64,000 bases of DNA from Scytalidium lignicola (taxonomy: Eukaryota > Ascomycota > Leotiomycetes). Position 1 is the first letter of the stretch, and each line of letters begins with the position of its first letter. This document shows, piece after piece, positions 51,001-59,420 of the stretch. The stretch covers positions 1-64,000 of the forward strand of contig NCSJ02000132.1 in NCBI GenBank assembly GCA_002812745.2, read 5' to 3'. The notes under the pieces were generated by a model. That model was not told where the DNA came from and did not search any database. It saw only the letters and a program-made list of their open reading frames with translations. Both the position numbers and the translations under genes were made by a program.

Positions 51001-51480
51001 TTATTTGCCGCCAAAAACACCCTTTGTATCCTCTCCTTGAGCCCAAATCTTCCGAAGCCTCATTCTTGAGATGCGCCAGCCATCATTTGTCCTAATAAAT
51101 TCAAACTTATACGGGCCACCAAACGCATAATTAATACCCGGTTTTGCCGTCTCTGGTGTAGCACAAAACCAAAGATAAGAAGAGCCCGTCGCTCTATCAG
51201 ATCCATCAACCTTGAACTCCATGTTTGTCATTGAGTGTTGTAGTCCCTCGAAAATTTGCTCGGCGCTGGATGCCTTGCGGATTGCATCCCTGCCAACGAC
51301 ATCTCCCCATGATTCAAATGTCATGACTGCATCTTCAACGTAGCAGTCTGCATAGCCTTGCCAGTCTTTCGCATCCGCAATATTACAATAACGATTTAGC
51401 AGAGTGGTCAGAGCATCTTTATCCTCGAGAATTTGTAGTCGCCTTTGAAGCTGTTCAACCAATTTAACAGGGTCCGTCAT
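51001..51480 (-). CDS. SnoaL/NTF2-like dehydratase or isomerase (paralogue A)
   Basis: A single-exon, 159-residue protein. A short N-terminal helix (VEQLQRRLQILEDKDAL) leads into an NTF2-type cone fold: LLNRYCNIADAKDW, EDAVMTFESWG, GLQHSMTN, ATGSSYLWFCATP and the closing strand GWRISRMRLRKIW. Tyr31, Asp36 and His82 occupy the spacing that, from memory, the NTF2-fold dehydratase BaiE uses for catalysis; this supports an active enzyme but is inference. It is strongly similar to the gene at 55114-55593 and divergent from the SDR at 52105. Expected to dehydrate, isomerise or cyclise a small hydrophobic molecule in the cytosol. Confidence 0.85.
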   Translation of the reverse strand: MTDPVKLVEQLQRRLQILEDKDALTTLLNRYCNIADAKDWQGYADCYVEDAVMTFESWGDVVGRDAIRKASSAEQIFEGLQHSMTNMEFKVDGSDRATGSSYLWFCATPETAKPGINYAFGGPYKFEFIRTNDGWRISRMRLRKIWAQGEDTKGVFGGK

Positions 51481-52104
51481 CGTTGTAGTAGACCTTGTAG
51501 ATGAGTTCCAAGTCCCGAGATTCCTTCGTGATAAGCTTCCGGTCCCTTTCAGTGTGGTTCGATCCGATGATTAAGTAATAATTGGATTTTAGCTGGGCGC
51601 TAACTATGTAGAGATTACTACTCACATCAGCGAGCAAAACAAAGGAGCGTCGTCCGAGTGACACGGAGTGTATGCCTCTCGGAGTGATAGCGAGAATCGA
51701 GAGGAGTTCGGTGTAATTAATTAGATTTTAGGTCTGAAGTTTCCGAGCAGAGTTCCACCGTACAAGCTTCTCCGCACTAAATCTGATCAACTTTGTGAGC
51801 GTTTTGCGGAGTTACTGAAGCATGACAGCTCACCAGATATCGGCAAGGATAACCGTCTCCGGATATCTTCTATTTGGAATATTGCCGTATGTACAGTAGC
51901 ACATCAATGGTCAAATCCACAAATATTGCTTTCAACCTAAAGAAATAGCTGTACTCTATACCAACAAACTAATAATAAAACATCCGAAGATTAAGTTTAA
52001 TTTAGTTCGGTATAGTGAATCTCATCCTCCCCGTGTTGTGATTAGACAAAAAGCGAGTGGTTGCGGACACAATTGGAGTACACCTAGTAAGTAGAAAAGG
52101 GAGC
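51481..52104. promoter_or_regulatory. Divergent promoter, SnoaL-like / SDR, clustered CGG sites
   Basis: This 624-bp interval has GTCCGAG at 51,652-51,658 and CTCGGAG at 51,678-51,684, 26 bp apart. Several CTCCG and CCGAG sequences follow to 51,870. It is the densest site cluster in the island. Confidence 0.45.
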
Positions 52105-53091
52105 ATGAGGGGCAAGACATTTGTTGTTACAGGTGCTGCTTCAGGCATTGGTCAAGCAACAGCACTCAGGCTTGCGGAGCTCGGGGCCGCTGGAATTGCT
52201 ATCAGTGATGTTGACCATGAGGGCCTCAAGAAAACAGAGGCCTTATGTACGTAATACCAGTGTGAAATTTTTGAAGACTAGCTGACAATTAGTAGGTATC
52301 CAGTTCACAACGAGCATATTGATAGACGTTGTAGATGTAAGCAACGTTGAGCAAGTGAATTCATGGATTAGCAAGACGCTGTCCCAGTTTGGTCGCATCG
52401 ATGGAGCCGCAAACATTGCAGGAATTGCCCTCGGAGGCGGCCAAGCAACAGAAAATATTGTAAGCGTCCCTGTGCAGCATCTAAGAAGTATTATTGACAG
52501 GTTCCTAACCAGGATCAACTAGCCTGGGACAGGATGATATCGATCAATCTGACGGGAGTCATGAACTGTATGCGAGCTCAACTTCTACACATCACCAAGC
52601 CTGGGGGATCAATCGTGAATGTATCTAGCACATCTGGTCTTCGTGGACTTCCCCATAATGCAGCATATGCATCAAGTAAATTTGGCGTGATAGGTTTGAC
52701 GGAATCTGCTGCAGGAGAGTATGGCAAACAAGGCGTGCGAGTCAATGCGATATTACCGTAAGATAATTAAGAAGATCTCTACAAATAGTCACGGATGACT
52801 ATGAGCTAACACTGATAGCGGCCCAATCGACACAAAGATATTTAGAGAAGGAGAAGCCAAAGGTCTATTCAATGCTGACGTGGTTAGTGGTGGTACTTTG
52901 ATGGGTCGGATGGGCCAAGCCGAAGAGGTTGCAAAAGTTCTTGCTTTTATGTTGAGTGACGATGCTTCTTATGTTACAGGAGGTAGGTCGAGTATGAGTA
53001 TTATGATCTCAAAAGAATTGACTAACAGAAGAAAGCACATTGGACAGTTGATGGGGGATACTCAGCATGCGGATTTTATAGGGCGGGGTAG
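52105..53091 (+). CDS. SDR oxidoreductase, five exons
   Basis: Exons are 52105-52246, 52296-52459, 52513-52757, 52819-52982 and 53036-53091, all in frame, 256 residues. I start at the ATG at 52,105 because the protein then begins one strand before TGAASGIG (9-16), standard for SDRs; an upstream in-frame extension starts only with GTG. NIAG is at 87-90, Ser140/141 in NVSSTS, Tyr154 and Lys158 in YASSK. The last two exons supply DDASYVTGAHWTVDGGY, the normal SDR ending. Probable NAD-linked alcohol dehydrogenase or 3-ketoacyl reductase-like enzyme; substrate unknown. Its 3' end converges on the ADH gene. Confidence 0.9.
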
Positions 53092-53471
53092 AAATATGTC
53101 ATTCCCAACACCTCTAGGGATACATATTGATTGCTACTCCATTAACATTTCCATATTATGTAAAAGGAGCTAGATGATATGCTAGATTTATAGACAAATC
53201 TAGCTTTAGGCACTTGATACTTGATCTGACCGGACATATCCAAGTGTTAATGGGTATAATTATGAGAGGATTAAAATATAAATTCTTAAGCACACAACTC
53301 TTAAGGCTCAATTTTATTGAAATTTCTTGCTAGACTACGTAGATACGATCGTACTGCAGGTATCATCGCATCATTAGTAATTGATATAATACGAATAAGA
53401 GATAAGCACCGAAATCATCAAACCGCAGTGAAGTATAATTTTGTGTCGATTATAACTAACATACTTCATTT
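53092..53471. other. Convergent 3' spacer, nothing recognised
   Basis: This 380-bp AT-rich spacer lies between the SDR and ADH stop codons. Probably terminators of both; no other feature seen. Confidence 0.5.
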
Positions 53472-54536
53472 TTAATCAAATGTTATGACAGCCCTCCCCG
53501 ACAGTTTTCCCTTTCGTAGAGCATCATAAGCCTCCGGGATCTTGTCAAACGGAAATTTATCAACATCTATCCTAAGCTTTCCTTCTGCAGCCAAATAGCA
53601 CACCTCCTCTAAATCCTTCCTTGTAGAACCTAAAGAGATAGCAAATTCACAGCTAGTGGCAATCTTATTCCATCCAACCTCGACAGTCCCCATCTGCATC
53701 CCAACTAAAACAACCCGCCCCTGTGGCCTAGAGAGTTTCATAGCCAAATCTAGACTCTCATTTGAGCCAACAAAATCGATAATTCCGTCAATGCCCTTGC
53801 CGTTGGTCGTGACTAGTATCTCCCGGGCAGCAGATGGTCCAGCGACGAAGGCATCATCTGCTCCGAGCTCCTTTGCTCTTTGTGCGCGATCCTTACCGAT
53901 GTCTACTCCATAAACTTTGACGCCCATTAAAAGCTTGAGGAATTGTATTGCATAGGAACCCAACCCACCAACCCCAATTACAAGAGCAGCAGATCCGGGG
54001 CGCAGTCTATCCTTGACGGTTCCGACAGCATGATATGCTGTGACGCCTGCATCTGTCAGAGGTGCATACAGGATGGGATCCTGGTCTCCAATCGATACCA
54101 GCTGGTCTCTAGGACAAATCATGAACTCCGCAAGACCGCCATCCCAGCCAGTTCCGCGGTTGATTTCAATTGCACCACGCTTGTATGTCTCACAATGTTG
54201 CTCAATTCCTCGTATGCAGAACTCGCAGTGTGAGCAGTGCGGCATGTGACGTACCGCTACTCCCTCGCCAATCTTCAAATCGGATACTCCTTCTCCTAGA
54301 ACTTCAATCACTCCAGCATTTTCATGCCCCAGAGTGTAGGGAGCATCAACTGCGGAAGCATAAGGATCTGAGCCTGGAAGTGAATCCACCATGTCTAGAT
54401 CACTTCTGCATAATCCCGCAGCCTTCATTCGGATAAGGACCTCTCCCGGCTTTGGTGAAGGGACTGAAACCTCGCAGTACTGGCCCGGCTTGCCATACTC
54501 TACCAATCTAAAGGCTTTCATTGTCTTTACTGACAT
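53472..54536 (-). CDS. Zinc-dependent alcohol dehydrogenase (MDR family)
   Basis: An intronless, 354-residue medium-chain dehydrogenase. Catalytic zinc ligands are Cys43 (GLCRSD), His71 with Glu72 (GHENAG), and probably Asp162 (TDAG) in place of the common Cys. The four structural-zinc cysteines are Cys101, 104, 107 and 115 (CSHCEFCIRGIEQHC). The cofactor loop is GVGGLG at 188-193, followed by GVDIGKDR, where Asp suggests NAD. It oxidises primary or secondary alcohols or reduces aldehydes. It is the only large single-exon enzyme among multi-exon neighbours besides the EthD fusion, and its sequence style resembles bacterial (actinobacterial-type) ADHs, so transfer is possible but unproven. Confidence 0.93.
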   Translation of the reverse strand: MSVKTMKAFRLVEYGKPGQYCEVSVPSPKPGEVLIRMKAAGLCRSDLDMVDSLPGSDPYASAVDAPYTLGHENAGVIEVLGEGVSDLKIGEGVAVRHMPHCSHCEFCIRGIEQHCETYKRGAIEINRGTGWDGGLAEFMICPRDQLVSIGDQDPILYAPLTDAGVTAYHAVGTVKDRLRPGSAALVIGVGGLGSYAIQFLKLLMGVKVYGVDIGKDRAQRAKELGADDAFVAGPSAAREILVTTNGKGIDGIIDFVGSNESLDLAMKLSRPQGRVVLVGMQMGTVEVGWNKIATSCEFAISLGSTRKDLEEVCYLAAEGKLRIDVDKFPFDKIPEAYDALRKGKLSGRAVITFD

Positions 54537-55113
54537 ACTGGTGATGGTGTTGTGTTATTGTTTAATATTGGCTAATGCTGTTATGAAAAAGAAGTGAATA
54601 ATCAGTTTAGAGATGAAGTGGCCTCGAGCTCAACCTTCTAGAAAATAGGCACTCTTTGTAATTTGAATATAGCGCTAAATAACATCCAGATACATCCATT
54701 CCCAGCTATTACTTGACTTTATTCGGGCTATGCTCTATTACGGAGCAATCGGGTCAAAGTAGAGCGAGTAGTAGACCGAACATAGTCCGCTTATGATACC
54801 TTGGACCTCGAACCTATTTTTCCGGGACGATCTTTTTCGGAGCAATAGACAGGCTTACTTTAGATGGCAATGTGATAATTGCACAGAGAATCTGCGACTT
54901 CGATCATTTTACTCCGAGATACGTATAGCTCACCACGCTGCGACTTGACGTATTGCTTCTGGTTAAGCGGGTGTTCGCTAAAAAATGGATAAACCTAATA
55001 AACTTCGATTCCAAGGACTCTTACATGGATATGGATTACAAGAGGACTTTAATTGATCAAATAACACTTAGAATTACTGATAGTTTGTATATTATGTTTC
55101 TATGAAATGGGGA
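54537..55113. promoter_or_regulatory. Promoter of the zinc ADH
   Basis: This 577-bp interval has CTCCGAG at 54,912-54,918 and repeated CGG or CCG triplets (TACGGAGC, TTCGGAGC, AGTCCGC) between 54,735 and 54,860. No gene seen. Confidence 0.35.
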
Positions 55114-55593
55114 TTATGTCCACTGCTTTTCAGTATCCGTTCCCATTGACCACATCCTTCTTAGATGCATCTTCTCAATTTTCCATCCTTGTCTTGTCCG
55201 TACGAATTCCCAGCGATACCACCCGCCAAAGGAGTAGTTAATATCTGGCTTATTGGTATCCGGGGTCGCACAGAACCATAGATAACAAGTTCCTGTTGCT
55301 TCTTCTGCGCTCTTCAAGTCAAAGGAGTGATTAGTCATTGTATGTTGCAGTCCCTGAAATCTGGTTTCGGCATCTCCAGCAACTCTTGCAATTTTCTCCT
55401 TTCCCTGCACTGGACCCCAGCCCTCGAACTCCATCACGCCATCCTCTGTGAAGCATTCCGCGAAGGCCTTCCAATCGTGATGATCGGCGGTTGAACAATA
55501 GGTGTTAAGAAGTTGATTTAGAGCTCTTTCATCTTCAAAGTCTTGAAGTCGTTTTTGTAGAGACTGGACGGTTTGTGTAAGGTCTTCTAGCAT
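55114..55593 (-). CDS. SnoaL/NTF2-like dehydratase or isomerase (paralogue B)
   Basis: The open frame extends up to 55,683, but I start at the Met at 55,593 because this gives 159 residues, the same length as paralogue A, and the same start context (MLEDLTQTVQSLQKRLQ against MTDPVKLVEQLQRRLQ). Shared blocks are LLNTYCSTADHHDW, MEFEGWG, GLQHTMTN, TGTCYLWFCATPDTNKP and FGGWYRWEF. Tyr32, Asp37 and His83 match the putative catalytic set of paralogue A. Expected to act on a related intermediate, as a dehydratase, isomerase or cyclase. A MITE is inserted just upstream (55746-56185), between it and the divergent VOC gene. Confidence 0.85.
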   Translation of the reverse strand: MLEDLTQTVQSLQKRLQDFEDERALNQLLNTYCSTADHHDWKAFAECFTEDGVMEFEGWGPVQGKEKIARVAGDAETRFQGLQHTMTNHSFDLKSAEEATGTCYLWFCATPDTNKPDINYSFGGWYRWEFVRTRQGWKIEKMHLRRMWSMGTDTEKQWT

Positions 55594-55745
55594 TTTGTCT
55601 TCTTCTCTCATCAAGTATTTTGTGAGGTTGCTTCGTTTTGTATTAAAGTCGTCTTTGTAACAAATCCAAGGGCCCTTTAACAACTTGTCTAGTTGCTAGG
55701 CGGTCTCGAAACGTTTCAATATTAACATTCTTCATAGTAGGTAAA

Positions 55746-56185
55746 GGGCTTACTTAAATCCACTTGGCACTTACTTAAATCCACTTGAAATCGCCGGCAT
55801 CGGCTATTGCACACACCACTTGCTCGCCAAATACACTAAAATACACTGTAATTATAGCGATGATTAGGCTTTAATAGCCTATAGCTATACTGACTTTCAG
55901 GCATTTAACAGCCTACAACACACTATATTTTGGTATGCATTTAATTATCATTTAATTCTGTTAAAATTAAAATCTCAGCTAGAATAATTTAACATAAAAT
56001 AAATATACAAAATAGTTATAAATATACTATAATTCAATAATAATTAAAATGCTTTATGACCTTATAAATTACTTCATATTATCACATATAAAATATATGC
56101 GTAGCCTGAAAATTGTGTTTAATAAGTGTATTGTTGCCTGAACAGTAGCCGATGCCGGCGATTTCAAGTGGATTTAAGTAAGCCC
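55746..56185. mobile_element. MITE with 8-bp target duplication in a divergent promoter
   Basis: A 440-bp element flanked by a perfect direct repeat TAGGTAAA (55,738-55,745 and 56,186-56,193). Its ends are inverted copies: GGGCTTACTTAAATCCACTT on the left, its complement on the right. The inverted match continues through GAAATCGCCGGCATCGGCT after a roughly 20-bp segment that is duplicated on the left only. The interior is AT-rich with no coding capacity. The 8-bp duplication points to the hAT superfamily. It lies between paralogue B of the SnoaL-like gene and the VOC gene at 56384, so it must lengthen or alter their shared promoter. Confidence 0.85.
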
Positions 56186-56383
56186 TAGGTAAATTGTAGT
56201 GCGATATTCCGAGATGCGGTGCTATAAAGGAATCGGCCCCTCCGATGTGCGAAGTTGTACCGAAACTACTCCCCCTAAATTGATTTCGATAGGTCCATCG
56301 AAGAATAGCCTGATGATGTTATTACCATCATGCTCGTAAACCTACAGCCACCTTCTAGTTACTAAGAAATTCAAAAAGTTATC

Positions 56384-56974
56384 ATGGCAGTTGATTATGA
56401 TAACGTAGGAAAGACGGTGTTGAGGCCAGCCTATCTCGCACATATTGTTTTAAGGACAACAGATACAGAGAGCTTCAAGGAGATGTGCGATTTCTACGTG
56501 AAATTTCTGAATGCAGAAATTACTTTTGAAAACAATGTTCTGTGTTTTTTGACGTACGACCAAGAGCACCATCGGATCGCCATTGGCATATTCCCTGAAA
56601 CTATAAAGCGCGTGGGTAAACCAGCAGGTTTGGCTCACATCGCCTTCACATACAACAACTTACCAGACCTCGCTATATCATATCGTCAAAGAAAAGCGCT
56701 GGGTATAATCCCTTTTTGGTGTGTTAATCACGGCCCTACAACGAGTCTATATTACCATGATCCAGATGGAAACGAGTTGGAAACTCAGGTAGATAATTTC
56801 GACACGCCTGAAGAAGCAGCCCAATTTTTCCAAAGCAAGGAGTTTGAAGACAATCCAATTGGTGTTGATTTTAATCCCGAAGAGCTGGTAAATCGATTGA
56901 AAAGCAATGAGGATGAGTGGTCAATCAAGAAACGACGCAATATAGGGAAGCGCCCAGGGATACCTGGATGGTGA
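56384..56974 (+). CDS. VOC-family ring-cleaving (extradiol) dioxygenase-like protein
   Basis: A single exon, 196 residues. The first VOC module begins LRPAYLAHIVLRT with His20; the second contains LAHIAF with His85 and ends DPDGNELETQVDNF with Glu133. These form the 2-His-1-carboxylate iron site of type I extradiol dioxygenases such as BphC or catechol 2,3-dioxygenase. His119-Gly120 and Tyr-Tyr-His (123-125) lie where active-site His and Tyr occur in that family. The charged C-terminal tail (KKRRNIGKRP) is unusual. It would open a catechol-type ring with oxygen. Fungi mostly use intradiol enzymes, which makes this notable. The MITE lies in its upstream region. Confidence 0.85.
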   Translation: MAVDYDNVGKTVLRPAYLAHIVLRTTDTESFKEMCDFYVKFLNAEITFENNVLCFLTYDQEHHRIAIGIFPETIKRVGKPAGLAHIAFTYNNLPDLAISYRQRKALGIIPFWCVNHGPTTSLYYHDPDGNELETQVDNFDTPEEAAQFFQSKEFEDNPIGVDFNPEELVNRLKSNEDEWSIKKRRNIGKRPGIPGW

Positions 56975-57300
56975 TATGACTAGGCATAAGATCTTACTTA
57001 AAATGTAGTTTCAGTCTTTTAAAATAAAGTTTGTCTCGGTTTCTATAGTCATAGTCTCATTAGGTGGATCTTTTCTTGTAAATCAGGCCCCATGGGCTCC
57101 TCCTTTGAGTAACATGGTTGAAATAATTCAAGATTCGTTGGCCTTATTAGGCCATTCCAGCTCATTATCTATTAATATCCCGAGTCCGAAGCAAGTCCGA
57201 TATATACCCCAGATATCCGGGCTCATAGTTAAACATATTTTAAAATCCCTCTATCCACAATAAACACCACAGATGCAGAGGACAACTGAAGAATGCGAGC
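56975..57300. promoter_or_regulatory. Spacer and promoter of second VOC gene
   Basis: This 326-bp interval has GTCCGAA (57,184-57,190) and GTCCGAT (57,195-57,201), two near-matches to the recurring 7-mer, followed by TATATACCCC. No gene seen. Confidence 0.35.
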
Positions 57301-57975
57301 ATGAGTGATTTTGTAAGTCATCCTTTGTAAATCTACCCAAGGTTCATTTAAACTTAAAATTATTTATATAAATTCGATAGATACTCATGAGGTTGATCGC
57401 AGTCAAAAGGCAAAGGTGTTAATTTCAACTTTAACCATATTGGAATCTCTGTTCCAGATTGCGACTTCGCGGTCAAATGGTACTCGGAGATATTTGGATT
57501 CAGACAACTCCGTCCCAGCGTTCGCATGAACAGATCAGAAGATCCAAATGGCATTATATTTCGAAGTAAGCCTCTTCCCTCCCCCAACTACTGCTCTTGA
57601 CTCGTGCTGAAGCAAATATACCATTTAGTATACGGAGAAGAGTTGCAAGAAGTTAAGGTTGCGTACCTAGGTACAGGAAATAGCGTGGGATTTGAGATTT
57701 TTGAATTCATTAACCCACGCTACAATGGATCAGCGTCAACAACTACATTCAAAGGAGAGAACTGGATTTCTGGAGGCTTTTTCCATATTGCCATTACAGC
57801 TCCCGAGCCGGAAGTCCTTGTGAAGGAAGTAGTGAATACTGGAGGAAAGCAGATAGGGGAATCAGTGGAGCTTCCAAACCTCGAGAAGGCATTATACGTA
57901 CAAGACCCCTGGGGAAACGTAATCGAGATTGTCTCTTCAAGTTTTGAAACTTTGTTACTTGCACAACCAACATAA
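57301..57975 (+). CDS. VOC-family protein (glyoxalase I-like)
   Basis: Proposed exons are 57301-57312, 57403-57565 and 57629-57975, in frame, 173 residues. The tiny first exon (MSDF) is needed because the frame of exon 2 is closed by TGA just upstream of the acceptor at 57,402. Metal-ligand positions of a complete two-module VOC protein are present: His16 (NHIGIS), Glu81 or Glu84 (FEIFEF), His111 (FFHIAI) and Glu158 (NVIEIV), the four-ligand pattern of glyoxalase I and epimerase-type members. Could be an isomerase, epimerase or dioxygenase on a pathway intermediate. Its 3' end is 74 bp from the convergent EthD gene. Confidence 0.82.
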
Positions 57976-58049
57976 ATCACATTATGTTTAAGTTGTCAAC
58001 GGTGATATAAACTTTAGCATTCTTAGATAATCAGATTATGTGTGGTTTG

Positions 58050-59420
58050 CTATAGCCTATTATATACATTTTGAGTCCATTCAGCTAGAGACTGAGAATG
58101 TATAGGAACAACTGTAATAGCTTCTTCAATATTCTGAATTCCATTATGGCGGTCTGCAATAGCAAATATGCCATTATCACACATATTCATAAGTGGAGGG
58201 TGGAATTCATGCCGGTTTATCTTGATTAATTTTCCAGACGCTTCTTCAGCGGTCCTGCCACCTAAACCAGCACCCAGTATAAGGGCACATTTTGATATCA
58301 TAAGGGCTTCAAAACATTCCTTTAGAACATTTTGTAACCGATTCGTTTTCACAAAATCTCTTAGATTTTTGTCTGCATCTTGTGATCGAGTGGGAATTTT
58401 CAATCGTAAAAGTCGATATCGGTGTCTCTGTGATGATATGAATGTAGAAACAAGTTTATCCCATGATGTCCACAATAAATCCGCAACAGTGAACAGGACT
58501 ATGACTGGGGAGCTTGGATCGACTGAGCCCTCTAAACGGTAATGCACTACCTCATTAGCGGACACGGTAATACAGCTTTCGATGGATGGATTTGTTCCAG
58601 ATACCGTCCTCGTTAGGCCATCAGGGCTAACAAAATAGCTCGTGTCTTGTCTGTACAGAGCTGCAAGATCTCTAGGCGCCTTCCCTTGAATATAGTGTAA
58701 TTTATATGATCGTCTCCATTTTCTTGCCACGACATTTGTCTTATGCTCTGTCGCAATTGCAATTTGATGTTCAGGCCCACCTATCGCATCGTCCATCGCA
58801 AATTCGTTCAAGGTCAAATACTCTACTTCTGAATTTCCTTTATCTTCGACAACGGATGTTTGATATCGTCGTGTACGTCGCCAACCCGGAACGTTCCTCA
58901 GTGGGGCCAAGTGGTCTTCTTCATACCATCGATTCCACTCCTTCTCATATTCAGGGCCATTGCCCACAAGCCTAATCCCAACAACAATGAGAGTACCCTT
59001 GAAAGCGTCTTCGTGATTGCCATTCACTAAAAGTTGTTCTAGGGGAGCATATCCAGGGGCCTCATAAGTAGACACAAGATCAAAATACCTACGGAAGGCT
59101 TTGATCTTTTGGAGAACATGACTTTCGCATGAGCTCTGGACGTTTGGACTCAAAAGTCCTTCGTATTTTTCCTGTATAAGCGGCCACATATCATTGAGGT
59201 CATAAAGGGCAAGCCAATTATATTCTTTGGGGGCTGTCGATGACGATGGTTGAGTATCAACTGTACGGTAACGGAATCCATTCTCGAAACAAGGCAGGCG
59301 CATTCGAATTGGGACATGTTCGTTATTGTACCAGTCGTCAATTTCTTGTACCGTTACTTCCTGATTCAGTGCCATAGGTACATACACAAGTCCAGGTACC
59401 AAATCTTTGCTTGATGCCAT
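58050..59420 (-). CDS. EthD-EthD fusion with degenerate alpha/beta-hydrolase tail
   Basis: A single exon, 456 residues. Two EthD-like dimeric alpha/beta-barrel modules are seen: residues about 10-115 (IDDWYNNEHVPIRMRLPCF) and 140-245 (NRWYEEDHLAPLRNVPGW). The third part, about 265-456, looks like the start of an alpha/beta hydrolase (SPVIVLFTVADLLWTSWDKL, then RHRYRLLRLKIPTRS), but only about 170 residues remain where about 260 are usual. The nucleophile elbow reads GAGLGG (383-388), with Gly385 where GxSxGG would have Ser. The hydrolase is therefore probably inactive. EthD domains occur in catabolic operons and as decarboxylases or cyclases in fungal pathways. Function not assignable. Confidence 0.8.
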   Translation of the reverse strand: MASSKDLVPGLVYVPMALNQEVTVQEIDDWYNNEHVPIRMRLPCFENGFRYRTVDTQPSSSTAPKEYNWLALYDLNDMWPLIQEKYEGLLSPNVQSSCESHVLQKIKAFRRYFDLVSTYEAPGYAPLEQLLVNGNHEDAFKGTLIVVGIRLVGNGPEYEKEWNRWYEEDHLAPLRNVPGWRRTRRYQTSVVEDKGNSEVEYLTLNEFAMDDAIGGPEHQIAIATEHKTNVVARKWRRSYKLHYIQGKAPRDLAALYRQDTSYFVSPDGLTRTVSGTNPSIESCITVSANEVVHYRLEGSVDPSSPVIVLFTVADLLWTSWDKLVSTFISSQRHRYRLLRLKIPTRSQDADKNLRDFVKTNRLQNVLKECFEALMISKCALILGAGLGGRTAEEASGKLIKINRHEFHPPLMNMCDNGIFAIADRHNGIQNIEEAITVVPIHSQSLAEWTQNVYNRL

